45,564 nt of DNA, from the NCBI GenBank assembly GCA_930986645.1, contig CAKNJS010000018.1:1-45564 (forward strand). The letters run 5' to 3'. Positions 24,529 through 33,950 of the stretch are shown in pieces. Position numbers and translations under genes: made by a program. This DNA comes from an uncultured Lachnoclostridium sp. GTDB lineage: Bacteria; Bacillota; Clostridia; Lachnospirales; Lachnospiraceae. The notes under the pieces are model-generated. The model had not been told where the DNA came from. It did not search any database and saw only the letters and a program-made list of their open reading frames with translations. How positions within the stretch are numbered: the stretch's first letter is position 1; every line of letters starts with the position of its first letter.

Positions 24529-25304
24529 GCAGAACAGGGATCCGTGAAGAAAGTAAGAGAGAAGACATATTAAGATATGTACTGCAGAAGTATGGTACAA
24601 AACCGGAATATCCGTGGCGGACTACTCCCGATAATCTGGTGCTGCGCCACCGGGACAACCGGAAGTGGTATGGACTGATCATGACTGTAAAGCGGGAAAA
24701 TCTGGGACTGCCCGGAAACGGGTACATAGACATTCTGGATATCAAGTGCGATCCGGAGATGGCGGGATTTCTGACTGTGGAAAAGGGAATCCTGCCCGGT
24801 TATCATATGCACAAGGGGAACTGGATTACAATCCTGCTGGACGGCTCCGTGGAGATGGAACAGATCTGTTCTCTTCTGGATCAGAGCTTCCTGCTCACAG
24901 CCGGCAAAAAGACATTGGCAAAGCTGCGGCTGGCCAAGAAGAAGGAGTGGCTCATTCCTGCAAATCCGAAATACTTCGATCTGGAAGAGGCCTTTGCAAA
25001 GAGTGATACGATCAGTTGGAAGCAGAGCAGTAATATCAGTGCGGGGGATATCATTTACATTTATATGGCGGCGCCTGTTTCCGCGATCCTGTATAAATGC
25101 GAGGCGGTAGAAGTGGATATCCCATATGATTATGAAGATGAAAATGTCCATATGAGCCGTGTCATGAAGATCCGTCTGCTTCATCGGTTTAACAGAGATC
25201 AAATGACCCGGGACAGGATGAAAGAGTACGGAGTGTATGCCGTACGGGGACCAAGGAGTGTTCCTCCGGCTCTGCAGGAGGAACTGGAAGTTATGAGCAG
25301 TTAA
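24525..25304 (+). CDS. MmcQ/YjbR-like protein fused to an EVE/PUA-like domain
   Basis: A 259-residue two-part protein. Residues 1-125 have the CyaY-like YjbR pattern: ILRYVLQKYGTKPEYPW, then VLRHRDNRKWYGLIMTV, then a late GNWITILLDG. After KKKEWLIPANPKYFDL (about 145-160) the second part has WKQSSNISAGDIIYIYMAAPVSAILYKCEAVEV. This resembles EVE or PUA-like domains, which bind modified bases or RNA. Family calls are by pattern. It starts within the MATE stop (ATGA) and is 15 bases before the esterase. Function unknown. Confidence 0.75.
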   Translation: MSRTGIREESKREDILRYVLQKYGTKPEYPWRTTPDNLVLRHRDNRKWYGLIMTVKRENLGLPGNGYIDILDIKCDPEMAGFLTVEKGILPGYHMHKGNWITILLDGSVEMEQICSLLDQSFLLTAGKKTLAKLRLAKKKEWLIPANPKYFDLEEAFAKSDTISWKQSSNISAGDIIYIYMAAPVSAILYKCEAVEVDIPYDYEDENVHMSRVMKIRLLHRFNRDQMTRDRMKEYGVYAVRGPRSVPPALQEELEVMSS

Positions 25305-25319
25305 CTGCGGAGGATATCT

Positions 25320-25994
25320 ATGACTCAGTTTGCAATTGAACAGAAACATATATCTGTCTATCCATGTGACGAACCGGACAGGCCGGTGATTTATCTAAAT
25401 ACCTTTGAGGGAGAAGGCGGGCAGGTGCTGCGTCTTCTAAGGGACAATGGCTGTCCGCCGTTTACGCTTGTATCTGTCAGTAATCTCGACTGGAACCATG
25501 ATATGCCGCCGTGGGAGATCCCGCCGGTCTTCAAAAATGCCGAACCATGCACAGGAGGGGCAGATGATTATCTGAAAATTTTTATCGAAAGGATTGTGCC
25601 GGAAGCTGAAAAGGAGATCAGGGGAACTGTATTGTGGCGCGGCATTGCAGGTTACTCACTTGCAGGACTCTTTGCACTGTATTCTCTGTATCAGACTGAC
25701 GTTTTTTCAAGAGCTGCCAGTATGTCCGGTTCCTTGTGGTATCCCGGAATTACAGAATATATTTCATCGCATACGATGAAAAGGATACCGGATTGCTTAT
25801 ACTTTTCACTGGGAAGCAAAGAAGCCAAAACACGCAATCCCTATATGAAAACCGTGCAGGAGAATACAGAGAAAATTGAAGAGTATTACAGAGAAAGAGG
25901 AATCAGCACAGTCTTTCAGCTGAATCCCGGAAATCACTATAAAGATGCTGAAAAGCGGACTGCGGCAGGGATTCACTGGCTGCTGGACAGATAG
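25320..25994 (+). CDS. Alpha/beta-hydrolase, esterase-like
   Basis: A 224-residue protein. The nucleophile elbow GYSLAG places Ser113. An HYKDA segment near residue 206 supplies the likely catalytic His. RPVIYLNTFEGEG opens the central sheet, and SRAASMSGSLWYPG is typical of esterase-D or Fes-like enzymes. There is no signal peptide. GCGGAGG precedes the ATG. It lies in the MATE unit and may hydrolyse esters or siderophore-like compounds; the substrate is not evident. Confidence 0.75.
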   Translation: MTQFAIEQKHISVYPCDEPDRPVIYLNTFEGEGGQVLRLLRDNGCPPFTLVSVSNLDWNHDMPPWEIPPVFKNAEPCTGGADDYLKIFIERIVPEAEKEIRGTVLWRGIAGYSLAGLFALYSLYQTDVFSRAASMSGSLWYPGITEYISSHTMKRIPDCLYFSLGSKEAKTRNPYMKTVQENTEKIEEYYRERGISTVFQLNPGNHYKDAEKRTAAGIHWLLDR

Positions 25995-26106
25995 AAGAAC
26001 AGAGGAAAAACATCGTCAAAAAGTAAGCCGGAAATCATTGACAAGTCTGTGGATTCGTCCTATCATCTTACCCATACGACAGGATGAATTATATGGGAGG
26101 AAACGA

Positions 26107-26730
26107 ATGAAACCTGAATCACGAAATATGAAAGAAGAAATAAAATCTCAGAATATAAAAGAAGGAAATACAGACAATTCGCAGAGCAGGATACTGACGA
26201 TACCAAATCTGCTCTCGCTTTTCCGGTTGTGTTTAATCCCGGTATTTATGTGGCTGTACTGTGTGGAAAAGAATTATCTGTGGACGGGGATCGTGCTGAT
26301 CATATCCGGACTTACAGATACTGTGGACGGGATCATTGCAAGAAAATTCAATATGATAAGTGATCTTGGTAAAGTCCTTGATCCGATCGCGGACAAAGTG
26401 ACACAGGCGGCCATGCTGTTCTGCCTGCTCACACGTTTCCCTCTGATGATCGCACCGCTTGCCCTTATGGTAGTGAAAGAGTTCTTCATGGGAGTAACCG
26501 GTCTTATGGTGATCCAGAAGACGGGAAAGGTATTCGGTGCAGACTGGCATGGAAAGGTCAATACATGGCTTCTCTATGCTATGATGATCCTTCATGTGTT
26601 CTGGTATAATATTCCGGATGCTGTATCAAAAGTGCTGATCGGAATCTGTGTTGTCATGATGCTGATCTCGCTGGTGCTCTACGGACGCCACAACCTGAAA
26701 GCTTTAAGAGAGACGGAGCCGGAGAAATGA
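26107..26730 (+). CDS. CDP-alcohol phosphatidyltransferase (PgsA-like)
   Basis: A 207-residue membrane enzyme. The family signature is complete: D71-x2-D74-G75-x2-A78-R79-x8-G88-x3-D92-x3-D96. About 30 polar residues precede the first helix (LTIPNLLSLFRLCLIPVFMWL), which matches PgsA. Four or five further helices follow. It most likely makes phosphatidylglycerol-phosphate from CDP-diacylglycerol and glycerol-3-phosphate, though other head groups are possible. The ATG at 26107 follows GGGAGGAAACGA; the longer open frame starting inside the esterase gene is not used. Its stop overlaps the LysR start by 4 bases. Confidence 0.8.
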   Translation: MKPESRNMKEEIKSQNIKEGNTDNSQSRILTIPNLLSLFRLCLIPVFMWLYCVEKNYLWTGIVLIISGLTDTVDGIIARKFNMISDLGKVLDPIADKVTQAAMLFCLLTRFPLMIAPLALMVVKEFFMGVTGLMVIQKTGKVFGADWHGKVNTWLLYAMMILHVFWYNIPDAVSKVLIGICVVMMLISLVLYGRHNLKALRETEPEK

Positions 26731-27650
26731 CGCTGACCCAGTTGAACTATATCATTACAATAGCCGAGACGAAATCCATCAATAAGGCCGCGGAAAAGCT
26801 GTATGTCTCACAGCCCTCTTTGACCAGTGCCGTGCAGGAACTGGAGAAAGAGCTGGGGATCACGCTGTTTAACCGCAGCGGCAGGGGAGTGACGCTGACC
26901 AATGACGGAGCAGAGTTCCTGCTGTATGCAAGACAGCTCTACAGTCAGTATGAAACGATCCTTGAGAAGTACGGGGAGAACGGTTCGCTGAAGAAGAAAT
27001 TCGGCGTCTCCACCCAGCATTATTCCTTTGCCGTGAAGGCATTTGTGGACATGGCAAAGCAGTTTGATATGTCCCAATATGAGTTCGCTGTCCGGGAGAC
27101 AAAGACTGCAGAAGTGATCCGTGACGTCAGCACTATGAAAAGTGAGATCGGCGTTCTCTATCTCAGTGATAATAACAGAAGAGTTCTGGAGAAACTGTTC
27201 CGCTCGGCAGGACTTGTGTTCCATCATCTGATCGACTGTCAGACCTATGTGTATCTGTGGAAAAAGCATCCTCTGGCAGGTGAGGCGGTCATTGGTCTGG
27301 ATCAGCTTTCCGACTATCCCTGCCTTGCATTTGAGCAAGGGGAAAACAGCTCCTTTTCTCTCGCAGAGGAAATTCTCTCCACGAATGAATATCCCAAGAT
27401 CATCTGGGCAGACGACAGGGCGACCATGCTGAATCTGATGGTCGGGCTGAACGGATATACACTCTGTTCCGGGATTATCTGCGAGGAACTCAACGGCAAT
27501 GAATTTACGGCCGTTCCATTTCGAAATGATAATGAGAATTACAGCAGTGTTATGGAAATCGGTTATATTACCAGAAAAAATACAATCCCGGGGAAGGCAG
27601 GCGGGATGTATATAGAGGCGTTGAAAAATTATCTTGCTGCCAGAGAATAG
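26727..27650 (+). CDS. LysR-family regulator, probably of the sulfur genes downstream
   Basis: A 307-residue LysR protein with MTLTQLNYIITIAETKSINKAAEKLYVSQPSLTSAVQELEKELGITLFNR as the DNA-binding part and a full effector domain. The ATG overlaps the phosphatidyltransferase stop, so it is co-translated with that gene. It lies 250 bases before metY-cysK in the same direction. LysR proteins often control cysteine and methionine genes in Firmicutes, which makes those genes likely targets, but this is inference from position. Confidence 0.85.
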   Translation: MTLTQLNYIITIAETKSINKAAEKLYVSQPSLTSAVQELEKELGITLFNRSGRGVTLTNDGAEFLLYARQLYSQYETILEKYGENGSLKKKFGVSTQHYSFAVKAFVDMAKQFDMSQYEFAVRETKTAEVIRDVSTMKSEIGVLYLSDNNRRVLEKLFRSAGLVFHHLIDCQTYVYLWKKHPLAGEAVIGLDQLSDYPCLAFEQGENSSFSLAEEILSTNEYPKIIWADDRATMLNLMVGLNGYTLCSGIICEELNGNEFTAVPFRNDNENYSSVMEIGYITRKNTIPGKAGGMYIEALKNYLAARE

Positions 27651-27656
27651 TTCTGC

Positions 27657-27681
27657 AGCCGTGTGGCCGCGGCTTCTTTTT
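27657..27681 (+). terminator. Short terminator after the LysR gene
   Basis: AGCCG (27657-27661) and CGGCT (27670-27674) form a 5-bp stem followed by TCTTTTT. It starts 6 bases past the stop codon. Short but T-rich. Confidence 0.45.
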
Positions 27682-27759
27682 ACATGCGAGTCAGACTCAC
27701 CTAACTCAAAGATGGATATCAGTATCCGCAGAACTGTTCATGGCTGCATATATTTCAGC

Positions 27760-27798
27760 CCCGGCTATAGGTTTATCCTATAACCGGGTATTTTTTTT
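27760..27798 (+). terminator. Strong terminator hairpin in the metY upstream region
   Basis: A 12-bp stem (27760-27771 with 27777-27788, one C-A mismatch) has a TTTAT loop. TA and eight T (27791-27798) follow. The inner palindrome ATAGG-TTTAT-CCTAT could double as a regulator site. Bases 27683-27759 hold small hairpins but no riboswitch I recognise. Confidence 0.7.
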
Positions 27799-27803
27799 GT
27801 GTA

Positions 27804-27833
27804 TTAGGCAGAAGATATTTACTGTGATAGGAT
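27804..27833 (+). promoter_or_regulatory. Possible metY promoter with extended -10
   Basis: TTAGGC (27804-27809), 18 bases and TAGGAT (27828-27833) with TG just upstream of the -10 box. It lies 68 bases before the metY start and after the strong terminator. Confidence 0.4.
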
Positions 27834-27901
27834 GAATCCAACGGCAAAAGAGGTACAGAACACCGCCGTGTCAAATAAATACGACAAAGGAGGAAACTAT
27901 C

Positions 27902-29203
27902 ATGACAGACATCAGAAATTCACAGAACTGGGGCTTTGAGACAAATCAGGTACACATCGGGCAGGAACAGCCGGATCCGGCGACCGGAGCAAGAGCGGTT
28001 CCGATCTATGCGTCCACATCCTTTGTGTTTGATGACTGTCAGCACGCGGCGGACCGGTTTGCCCTGAAGGACAGCGGCAATATATACGGAAGGCTGACCA
28101 ACCCGACGGTGGATGCATTCGAGCAGAGAATCGCGGCACTGGAGGGCGGCACGGCAGCTCTTGCAACAGCATCCGGCGCAGCGGCAATTACCTACACATT
28201 TCAGGCACTGGCGAAGGCGGGAGAACACATTGTATCCTCCAAGACTATATACGGAGGCACTTATAATCTGCTGGCCCATACGCTGCCTCTTACAAGCGGG
28301 ATTACAGCAACTTTTGCAGATCCCGAAGAAGATGGTGCGTTCGAGGCTGCGATCCGTGAGAATACGAAGGCGATTTTTGCGGAGACGCTGGGAAATCCGA
28401 ATTCCAATGCTGCAGATCTGGAAAAGCTTGCAGAGATTGCCCGCCGGCACAAGATTCCGCTTGTGGTGGATTCCACATTTGCTACACCGTATCTGACGAG
28501 GCCGATTGAGTATGGCGCGGATATTGTGGTGCACTCTGCTACAAAGTTTATCGGCGGCCATGGTACGGCTCTGGGAGGAGTGATTATTGACAGCGGCAGG
28601 TTCGATTGGAAACGTTCGGGGAAATATCCGTGGATATCCGAGCCCAATCCGAGCTATCACGGCATCTCTTTTACAGAGGCGGCACCTGAGACGGCGTTTG
28701 CTGCCTATGTGCGTGCCGTACTCCTGCGGGATACAGGAGCCGCACTTTCCCCGTTCCATGCATTTCTTCTGCTTCAGGGACTGGAAACTCTTTCACTCAG
28801 GGTGGAACGTCATGTAGAAAATGCCCTGAAGATCGTGAATTATCTGGCATCCCATCCGCAGGTGGAGGCAGTGCATCATCCGTCTCTTGAAAGTGAACCG
28901 GCCCATGCACTGTATGAGAAGTATTTTCCACAGGGAGGCGGTTCCATATTTACTTTTGAAATCAGAGGAGATGCCGGAACTGCACGGAAATTTATTGACA
29001 ATCTTCCGATCTTTTCGCTTCTGGCGAATGTGGCGGATGTGAAATCCCTTGTCATACATCCGGCAACTACTACACACAGCCAGTGTACGCCGGAGGAACT
29101 GGAGGAACAGGGAATCCGGCCGAACACGATCCGGCTGTCCATCGGGATCGAGAAGGCTGAGGATCTGATCGCGGCACTTGACACAGCGTTTGCGGCACTT
29201 TAA
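27902..29203 (+). CDS. metY: O-acetylhomoserine sulfhydrylase
   Basis: A 433-residue PLP enzyme of the Cys/Met metabolism family. Lys215 in [11 protein letters not shown] binds PLP, and Asp190 in VVDSTFATP contacts the pyridine nitrogen. [23 protein letters not shown] is the N-terminal signature. The length and the long C-terminal segment match homocysteine synthases, which join O-acetylhomoserine with sulfide, rather than the shorter cystathionine lyases. AAAGGAGG precedes the ATG. cysK follows after 28 bases, so the pair covers sulfide capture into homocysteine and cysteine. Confidence 0.9.
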   Translation: MTDIRNSQNWGFETNQVHIGQEQPDPATGARAVPIYASTSFVFDDCQHAADRFALKDSGNIYGRLTNPTVDAFEQRIAALEGGTAALATASGAAAITYTFQALAKAGEHIVSSKTIYGGTYNLLAHTLPLTSGITATFADPEEDGAFEAAIRENTKAIFAETLGNPNSNAADLEKLAEIARRHKIPLVVDSTFATPYLTRPIEYGADIVVHSATKFIGGHGTALGGVIIDSGRFDWKRSGKYPWISEPNPSYHGISFTEAAPETAFAAYVRAVLLRDTGAALSPFHAFLLLQGLETLSLRVERHVENALKIVNYLASHPQVEAVHHPSLESEPAHALYEKYFPQGGGSIFTFEIRGDAGTARKFIDNLPIFSLLANVADVKSLVIHPATTTHSQCTPEELEEQGIRPNTIRLSIGIEKAEDLIAALDTAFAAL

Positions 29204-29231
29204 TGAGTTTGGATATGAAAGGAGAATTTAA

Positions 29232-30215
29232 ATGGCAGGTTACTATAAAAGTGCATTGGAACTGATCGGTAATACTCCGATGGTGGAACTTACAAATATT
29301 GAAAAGGAGCTCGGGATGGAGACAATTATTCTGGCGAAACTGGAATATTTTAATCCTTCGGGAAGTGTAAAAGACCGGATCGCAAAGGCGATGATCGAAG
29401 ATGCAAAGCGCCGGGGATTGTTAAAGGCAGGCTCTGTAATTATCGAGCCTACTTCAGGAAATACCGGAATCGGACTTGCGGCTATCGCGGCGGCAAAGGG
29501 ATATCGGATTATCCTTACCATGCCGGAGACTATGAGTGTGGAGCGCAGAAATATTTTGAAAGCTTATGGAGCAGAGCTGGTGCTTACGGACGGCGCAAAG
29601 GGGATGAAAGGTGCCATCGCGAAGGCGGAAGAACTGGCGGCAGAGATACCGGATAGTTTTATCCCGGGACAGTTTGCCAACCCGGCAAATCCGGCAGTGC
29701 ACAGGGGCACAACCGGACCCGAGATCTGGAGAGATACGGATGGAAAAGTTGATATCTTTGTGGCAGGAGTGGGAACCGGAGGAACGATTACAGGAACCGG
29801 GGAGTTTCTGAAATCAAAGAACCCGGATATCAGAATTGTGGCTGTGGAGCCTGCTGAGTCTCCGGTATTGTCCGAGGGAAGAGCCGGAAAACATAAGATA
29901 CAGGGTATCGGAGCGGGATTTGTTCCTGATGTATTGAATACGTCGGTTTATGATGAGGTGATAAAGGTAAAAGACGAAGACGCATTTGCTGCAGCAGGAT
30001 ATCTTGCCGGAAAAGAAGGAGTCCTGACGGGAATCTCTTCGGGCGCTGCACTGCATGCAGCTATAGAACTTGCAAAGAGACCGGAAAACACAGGAAAAAT
30101 GATCGCAGTGCTCCTGCCCGATTCCGGAGACAGATATTATTCAACACCTTTGTTTACCGGTACACATGCGGAGGGGCAGAAGCAGGTATACAACAGTATG
30201 ACCTCATTATCGTGA
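29232..30215 (+). CDS. cysK: Cysteine synthase (O-acetylserine sulfhydrylase)
   Basis: A 327-residue fold-type II PLP enzyme that makes cysteine from O-acetylserine and sulfide. Lys47 in [10 protein letters not shown] carries PLP, and [12 protein letters not shown] (about 73-84) is the substrate loop. [16 protein letters not shown] binds the PLP phosphate. Length is normal. AAAGGAG precedes the ATG. It is the second gene of the sulfur operon. Its last 9 bases overlap the end of the convergent MATE gene and no terminator hairpin is visible between them. Confidence 0.93.
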   Translation: MAGYYKSALELIGNTPMVELTNIEKELGMETIILAKLEYFNPSGSVKDRIAKAMIEDAKRRGLLKAGSVIIEPTSGNTGIGLAAIAAAKGYRIILTMPETMSVERRNILKAYGAELVLTDGAKGMKGAIAKAEELAAEIPDSFIPGQFANPANPAVHRGTTGPEIWRDTDGKVDIFVAGVGTGGTITGTGEFLKSKNPDIRIVAVEPAESPVLSEGRAGKHKIQGIGAGFVPDVLNTSVYDEVIKVKDEDAFAAAGYLAGKEGVLTGISSGAALHAAIELAKRPENTGKMIAVLLPDSGDRYYSTPLFTGTHAEGQKQVYNSMTSLS

Positions 30216-31571
30216 CTGAGAGCTCTTTGACTGAGAACGTTCTTTCCAGATATAGTATCCGATAAAGGCAAGTGCCGTGATGACCCATGTCACGGGATAA
30301 CTGAATATGATCGCATGGATTGTAGGAGAAATCTTCAGAACACCTGCCAGCCATATGATTCTGAGCACGCAGACGCCCAGCAGGGTGATCACCACGGGGA
30401 CAATTACATTCCCGCGTCCGCGCAGAGATCCCCCCAGCACCTCGATAAACACATATACAATGTACCACGGGGTGATAAAAAGGAGCATATCGGCTCCGAT
30501 CCGGACTACGGTCTCATCCGAAGTAAAAAGGCGGAAAAGGAAGCTTCTGGCTGCGATGAGGACCGCTGTAAGGATGAAAGATACTGCAAGATCCATGCAG
30601 AGGCATACACGGGTGCTCCGGCGCACGCGGTCCGTCTTTCCGGCGCCATAATTCTGACCGACAAATGTTGTGATGGAAATTCCAAAAGCTGTGCTCACCA
30701 TCCAGAAAACAGCATCCAATTTGCCGTAAGCAGACCAAGCGGCGGCAGTGTCCGTGCCAAATGTGTTGATGGCAGCTTGAATCGCAATATTGGTGATTGC
30801 AAACAGGATGGACTCAAAACCGGCGGGAAGACCCAGCTTCAGCTGCAGTTTTAGGAGCGAACCGTGAAAACGGATCTTCCGGATGGACAGATGAAGCGGC
30901 CTGCCCGAATGCGTCAGCTTCATCGTGACCAGCAGGGCGCTGACAGCCTGTGCAATCAGCGTGGCAACAGCAACACCCGCAACCCCGGCGTGGAAAAGGA
31001 GGACGAAGGCTGTATCCAATATAATGTTGATGATACAGCAGGCGATCAGGATATACAGAGGCGTTTTTGAGTCTCCGGCAGCGCGCAGGATGGCGGATCC
31101 CATATTGTAGACAAGTACAAAAAGAATGCCTGCAAAATAGATCCGCAGATAGGTCAGGGAGTCGTCCATAATCTCGGCCGGTGTATTCATCAGTCCGAGC
31201 ATAAACGGTGCGGTCAGTATTCCGATAAATGTCAGAACGATGCCGCCGGCTGCTGCGATTGCATATGCGTTGTGGAGACCCGCATTGGCGGTTTCTTCCT
31301 TGCGCGCCCCGACAAACTGGGCAATCGTAACAGCGGCACCTGAGGAAAGACCGGTGAAGAACCCGACCGCGAGTGACACAATCTGAGCTGAAGAACCTCC
31401 CACACTGGCAAGCGCCGCTTTTCCTACAAACTGTCCTACGATGACACTGTCAATAGTATTGTATAACTGCTGAAAGAAAGTCCCGAGCAGAATCGGGAAG
31501 AAAAATAGAAGAAGCTGCTTCCATATTATCCCTTCTGTGATTTCATTTTTCGTCTGGCGTATTGTTTCCAT
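30207..31571 (-). CDS. MATE-family efflux transporter
   Basis: A 454-residue, 12-helix exporter. The first bundle starts [36 protein letters not shown]. The second begins around residue 235 with [21 protein letters not shown]. The ATG at 31571 is favoured because GAGG lies six bases before it; 31583 is the open-frame alternative. It has its own promoter, divergent from the SOS polymerase operon, and it converges with cysK. The substrate is unknown. Confidence 0.9.
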   Translation of the reverse strand: METIRQTKNEITEGIIWKQLLLFFFPILLGTFFQQLYNTIDSVIVGQFVGKAALASVGGSSAQIVSLAVGFFTGLSSGAAVTIAQFVGARKEETANAGLHNAYAIAAAGGIVLTFIGILTAPFMLGLMNTPAEIMDDSLTYLRIYFAGILFVLVYNMGSAILRAAGDSKTPLYILIACCIINIILDTAFVLLFHAGVAGVAVATLIAQAVSALLVTMKLTHSGRPLHLSIRKIRFHGSLLKLQLKLGLPAGFESILFAITNIAIQAAINTFGTDTAAAWSAYGKLDAVFWMVSTAFGISITTFVGQNYGAGKTDRVRRSTRVCLCMDLAVSFILTAVLIAARSFLFRLFTSDETVVRIGADMLLFITPWYIVYVFIEVLGGSLRGRGNVIVPVVITLLGVCVLRIIWLAGVLKISPTIHAIIFSYPVTWVITALAFIGYYIWKERSQSKSSQSR

Positions 31572-31633
31572 AAAAGACCTCATTTGTATCGCATTTTTCC
31601 GGATATTTTCCGGGCATGAAAATCAGCATAAGT

Positions 31634-31662
31634 ATTATAATCTTCCGGTCAGGAAAGAGCAA
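31634..31662 (-). promoter_or_regulatory. Promoter of the MATE gene
   Basis: On the minus strand there is TTGCTC (31662-31657), 17 bases and TATAAT (31639-31634), about 65 bases before the start codon. Confidence 0.65.
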
Positions 31663-31676
31663 TATAAAAGTTAAAA

Positions 31677-31712
31677 AGAACACTTGTTCGATTTAACGAT
31701 TTGTGTTATTCT
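31677..31712 (+). promoter_or_regulatory. LexA (SOS) box overlapping the polymerase promoter
   Basis: GAAC-ACTT-GTTCG at 31678-31690 fits the Gram-positive LexA/DinR box (CGAAC-N4-GTTCG, one end base different). The promoter is TTGTTC (31684-31689), 17 bases and TATTCT (31707-31712), so LexA would cover the -35 box. The next two genes are classic SOS functions. Confidence 0.75.
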
Positions 31713-31759
31713 GTATATATCAGAGGATTTCAAAGAGACTGCAGGGAGGCGTGATATGA

Positions 31760-33283
31760 ATGGAAGACAGGACTTATATTGCAATTGATCTGAAGTCATT
31801 CTATGCATCTGTGGAATGTATGGAGCGGGGACTCGATCCGATGACTACGAATCTGGTGGTAGCAGACATAAGCAGGACACAGAAGACGATCTGCCTTGCG
31901 GTCTCCCCTTCTCTTAAGGCATACGGCATCCCGGGGAGAGCGAGACTTTTTGAAGTGATTCAGAAGGTCAGGGAGATCAATGCACGGAGGCGGCAGGCTG
32001 CGCCCGGACATCAGTTTACCGGAACGTCCTGTCAGGATCCGGAGCTTAAGAAAGAGCCGTCACTGGCACTGGATTATGTGACCGCTCCTCCGCAGATGGC
32101 CCGCTATATGAAGATCAGCGGTGATATCTATGAAGTTTATCTGAAATATATCGCTCCGGAGGATATCCATGTTTATTCTATCGATGAAGTGTTTCTAGAT
32201 GTTACAGCATATCTTGGGACTTATAAGATGACGGCAAAGGATCTGGCGATGAAAATGATTCTGGATGTGCTTGAAACAACTGGAATTACGGCTGCGGCAG
32301 GCATCGGTCCGAATCTGTATCTCAGTAAAGCGGCCATGGATATCGTGGCAAAGCATATTCCGGCGGATGAGAACGGCGTGCGTATTGCAGAGCTGGATGA
32401 GATGTCATACAGAAGGCTTTTGTGGACTCACCGGCCCCTCACGGACTTCTGGCGGGTGGGCAGGGGGTATGCGAAGAAGCTGGAAGAAAAAGGGATTTTT
32501 ACTATGGGAGACATTGCCCGGTGTTCGCTGGGCGGACCGACAGATTACTATAATGAAAACCTCCTGTACGATATGTTTGGAGTCAACGCAGAGCTTCTGA
32601 TTGACCACGCATGGGGATGGGAACCCTGCACGATGGAGGATATCAAAAAGTACAGACCGAGAAGCAGCAGTGTGGGATCCGGACAGGTTCTGCACTGTCC
32701 GTACCCTTTTGAGAAAGCGAGGCTGGCGGCAAAAGAGATGGCAGATCTGCTTGTGCTGGATCTGGTGGATAAGGATCTTGTGACTGACCAGATCGTACTG
32801 ACAGTGGGATATGATATTGATAATCTGAAAGACCCGGTGCTTAAAAAGAGGGTCGGCTCTGAGGTGAAGACAGACCGCTATGGAAGAATCATACCAAAGC
32901 ACGCCCGCGGTACGGTCAATCTGCATCAGTATACTTCCTCTTCCCGGCAGATCATACAGGCGGTTACGGAATTGTTTGACCGGATCGTGGACCGTAAGCT
33001 GCTTGTCAGGAGAATCAGTATGGCGGCTGCCCATGTTGTGAGTCAGCATGAAGCAAATCAGAAGATACAGTATGAGCAGATGGACCTTTTTACGGATTAT
33101 GAGGCGCTCAGCAGAGAACGTAAGAGACAGGATGCAGAGATGGAGCGGGAGAAAAAGATGCAGAAAGCAGTACTGGAGATTAAGAAGAAGTTCGGGAAAA
33201 ACGCTATCCTCCGAGGCATGAATCTGGAGGAGGGCGCAACGGCCAAGGACAGGAACAGCCAGATCGGAGGCCATAAAGCATGA
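31760..33283 (+). CDS. Y-family DNA polymerase (UmuC/UvrX-like)
   Basis: A 507-residue translesion polymerase. Catalytic Asp10 is in IAIDLKSFYASVE, and Asp142-Glu143 in YSIDEVFLDVT. The palm, fingers and thumb cover about 1-300. The little-finger domain follows, and a charged tail (RKRQDAEMEREKKMQ) ends the protein. The length fits Gram-positive UmuC/UvrX proteins, not the shorter DinB. Start: GGAGG ten bases before the ATG. A LexA box precedes it, so expression is probably induced by DNA damage. The YolD-like gene follows, as is common for this polymerase type. Confidence 0.9.
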   Translation: MEDRTYIAIDLKSFYASVECMERGLDPMTTNLVVADISRTQKTICLAVSPSLKAYGIPGRARLFEVIQKVREINARRRQAAPGHQFTGTSCQDPELKKEPSLALDYVTAPPQMARYMKISGDIYEVYLKYIAPEDIHVYSIDEVFLDVTAYLGTYKMTAKDLAMKMILDVLETTGITAAAGIGPNLYLSKAAMDIVAKHIPADENGVRIAELDEMSYRRLLWTHRPLTDFWRVGRGYAKKLEEKGIFTMGDIARCSLGGPTDYYNENLLYDMFGVNAELLIDHAWGWEPCTMEDIKKYRPRSSSVGSGQVLHCPYPFEKARLAAKEMADLLVLDLVDKDLVTDQIVLTVGYDIDNLKDPVLKKRVGSEVKTDRYGRIIPKHARGTVNLHQYTSSSRQIIQAVTELFDRIVDRKLLVRRISMAAAHVVSQHEANQKIQYEQMDLFTDYEALSRERKRQDAEMEREKKMQKAVLEIKKKFGKNAILRGMNLEEGATAKDRNSQIGGHKA

Positions 33284-33333
33284 AACAAGAAGATATGTAC
33301 AGTCTTTTAATAAGAAAGACGAGGCGGTAACAG

Positions 33334-33759
33334 ATGAATACAGGGGATGTTATGCGGGATTACGGAGATATCATAAATCTTCCGCACCACGTGTCAGCCG
33401 TTCATCCTCATATGCCGGCGGCCGACAGAGCAGCGCAGTTTGCGCCGTTTGCAGCTCTGACAGGATACGGGGATGTAATAAAGGAAACGGCACGTCAGAC
33501 AGATATGAAGCCGGAACTTTCAGAGGATACAAAGGAGATGCTGAATTATAAACTCCGGCTGGTCTGTGATCCTTCCGGAGAGAGGCCGGATGTTACGATT
33601 ACGTACTTTGTACCCGATGAAAAGAAAGCAGGCGGTGCATATCATAATGTATCCGGAAAAGTCAGAAGAGCGGATTCTGACAGCGGTGTAATTATTATGG
33701 AAGGCGGAATGCAGATCAGGACGGCGTATATAGTGGATATCTGTCTGGGAAACTTCTGA
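33334..33759 (+). CDS. YolD-like protein
   Basis: A 141-residue protein. MPAADRAAQFAPFAALTGYGDVI is the family's recognisable start, and the rest is the beta-rich YolD core ending in VDICLGNF. YolD-like proteins pair with UmuC/UvrX polymerases in SOS operons and may act as UmuD-like partners. It follows the polymerase gene by 50 bases, in which a 16-codon open frame overlaps the polymerase stop. GAGGCGG precedes the ATG. The 190 bases after it (33760-33950) show no recognisable feature. Confidence 0.85.
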   Translation: MNTGDVMRDYGDIINLPHHVSAVHPHMPAADRAAQFAPFAALTGYGDVIKETARQTDMKPELSEDTKEMLNYKLRLVCDPSGERPDVTITYFVPDEKKAGGAYHNVSGKVRRADSDSGVIIMEGGMQIRTAYIVDICLGNF

Positions 33760-33950
33760 CGAAAAAGAGCAAAGGCATTTTTCGCTGAAAGCAGATAATT
33801 ATACGGCTGAAAAGCGGTCATAATCGAGATGAATGAAATCTCTTACTTACAATTATCATAGCGGCTATAGCATTGAAAAAATAAAGTCCGGAGTTCCCTT
33901 TAGGGACGGGAGACGCAGGCAGGTCTCTGTAAAGTGCAGTGAAAAGCGTA

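Noticed and set aside
24570..25349. 259-codon minus-strand open frame opposite the MmcQ-like gene
   Set aside because: It mirrors a real coding region and shows no family resemblance.
27683..27798. SAM-I riboswitch or T-box before metY
   Set aside because: Neither the SAM-I core (GAGGGA, GATGAAACCCGGCAACC-like) nor the T-box motif (TGGNACCGCG) is present.
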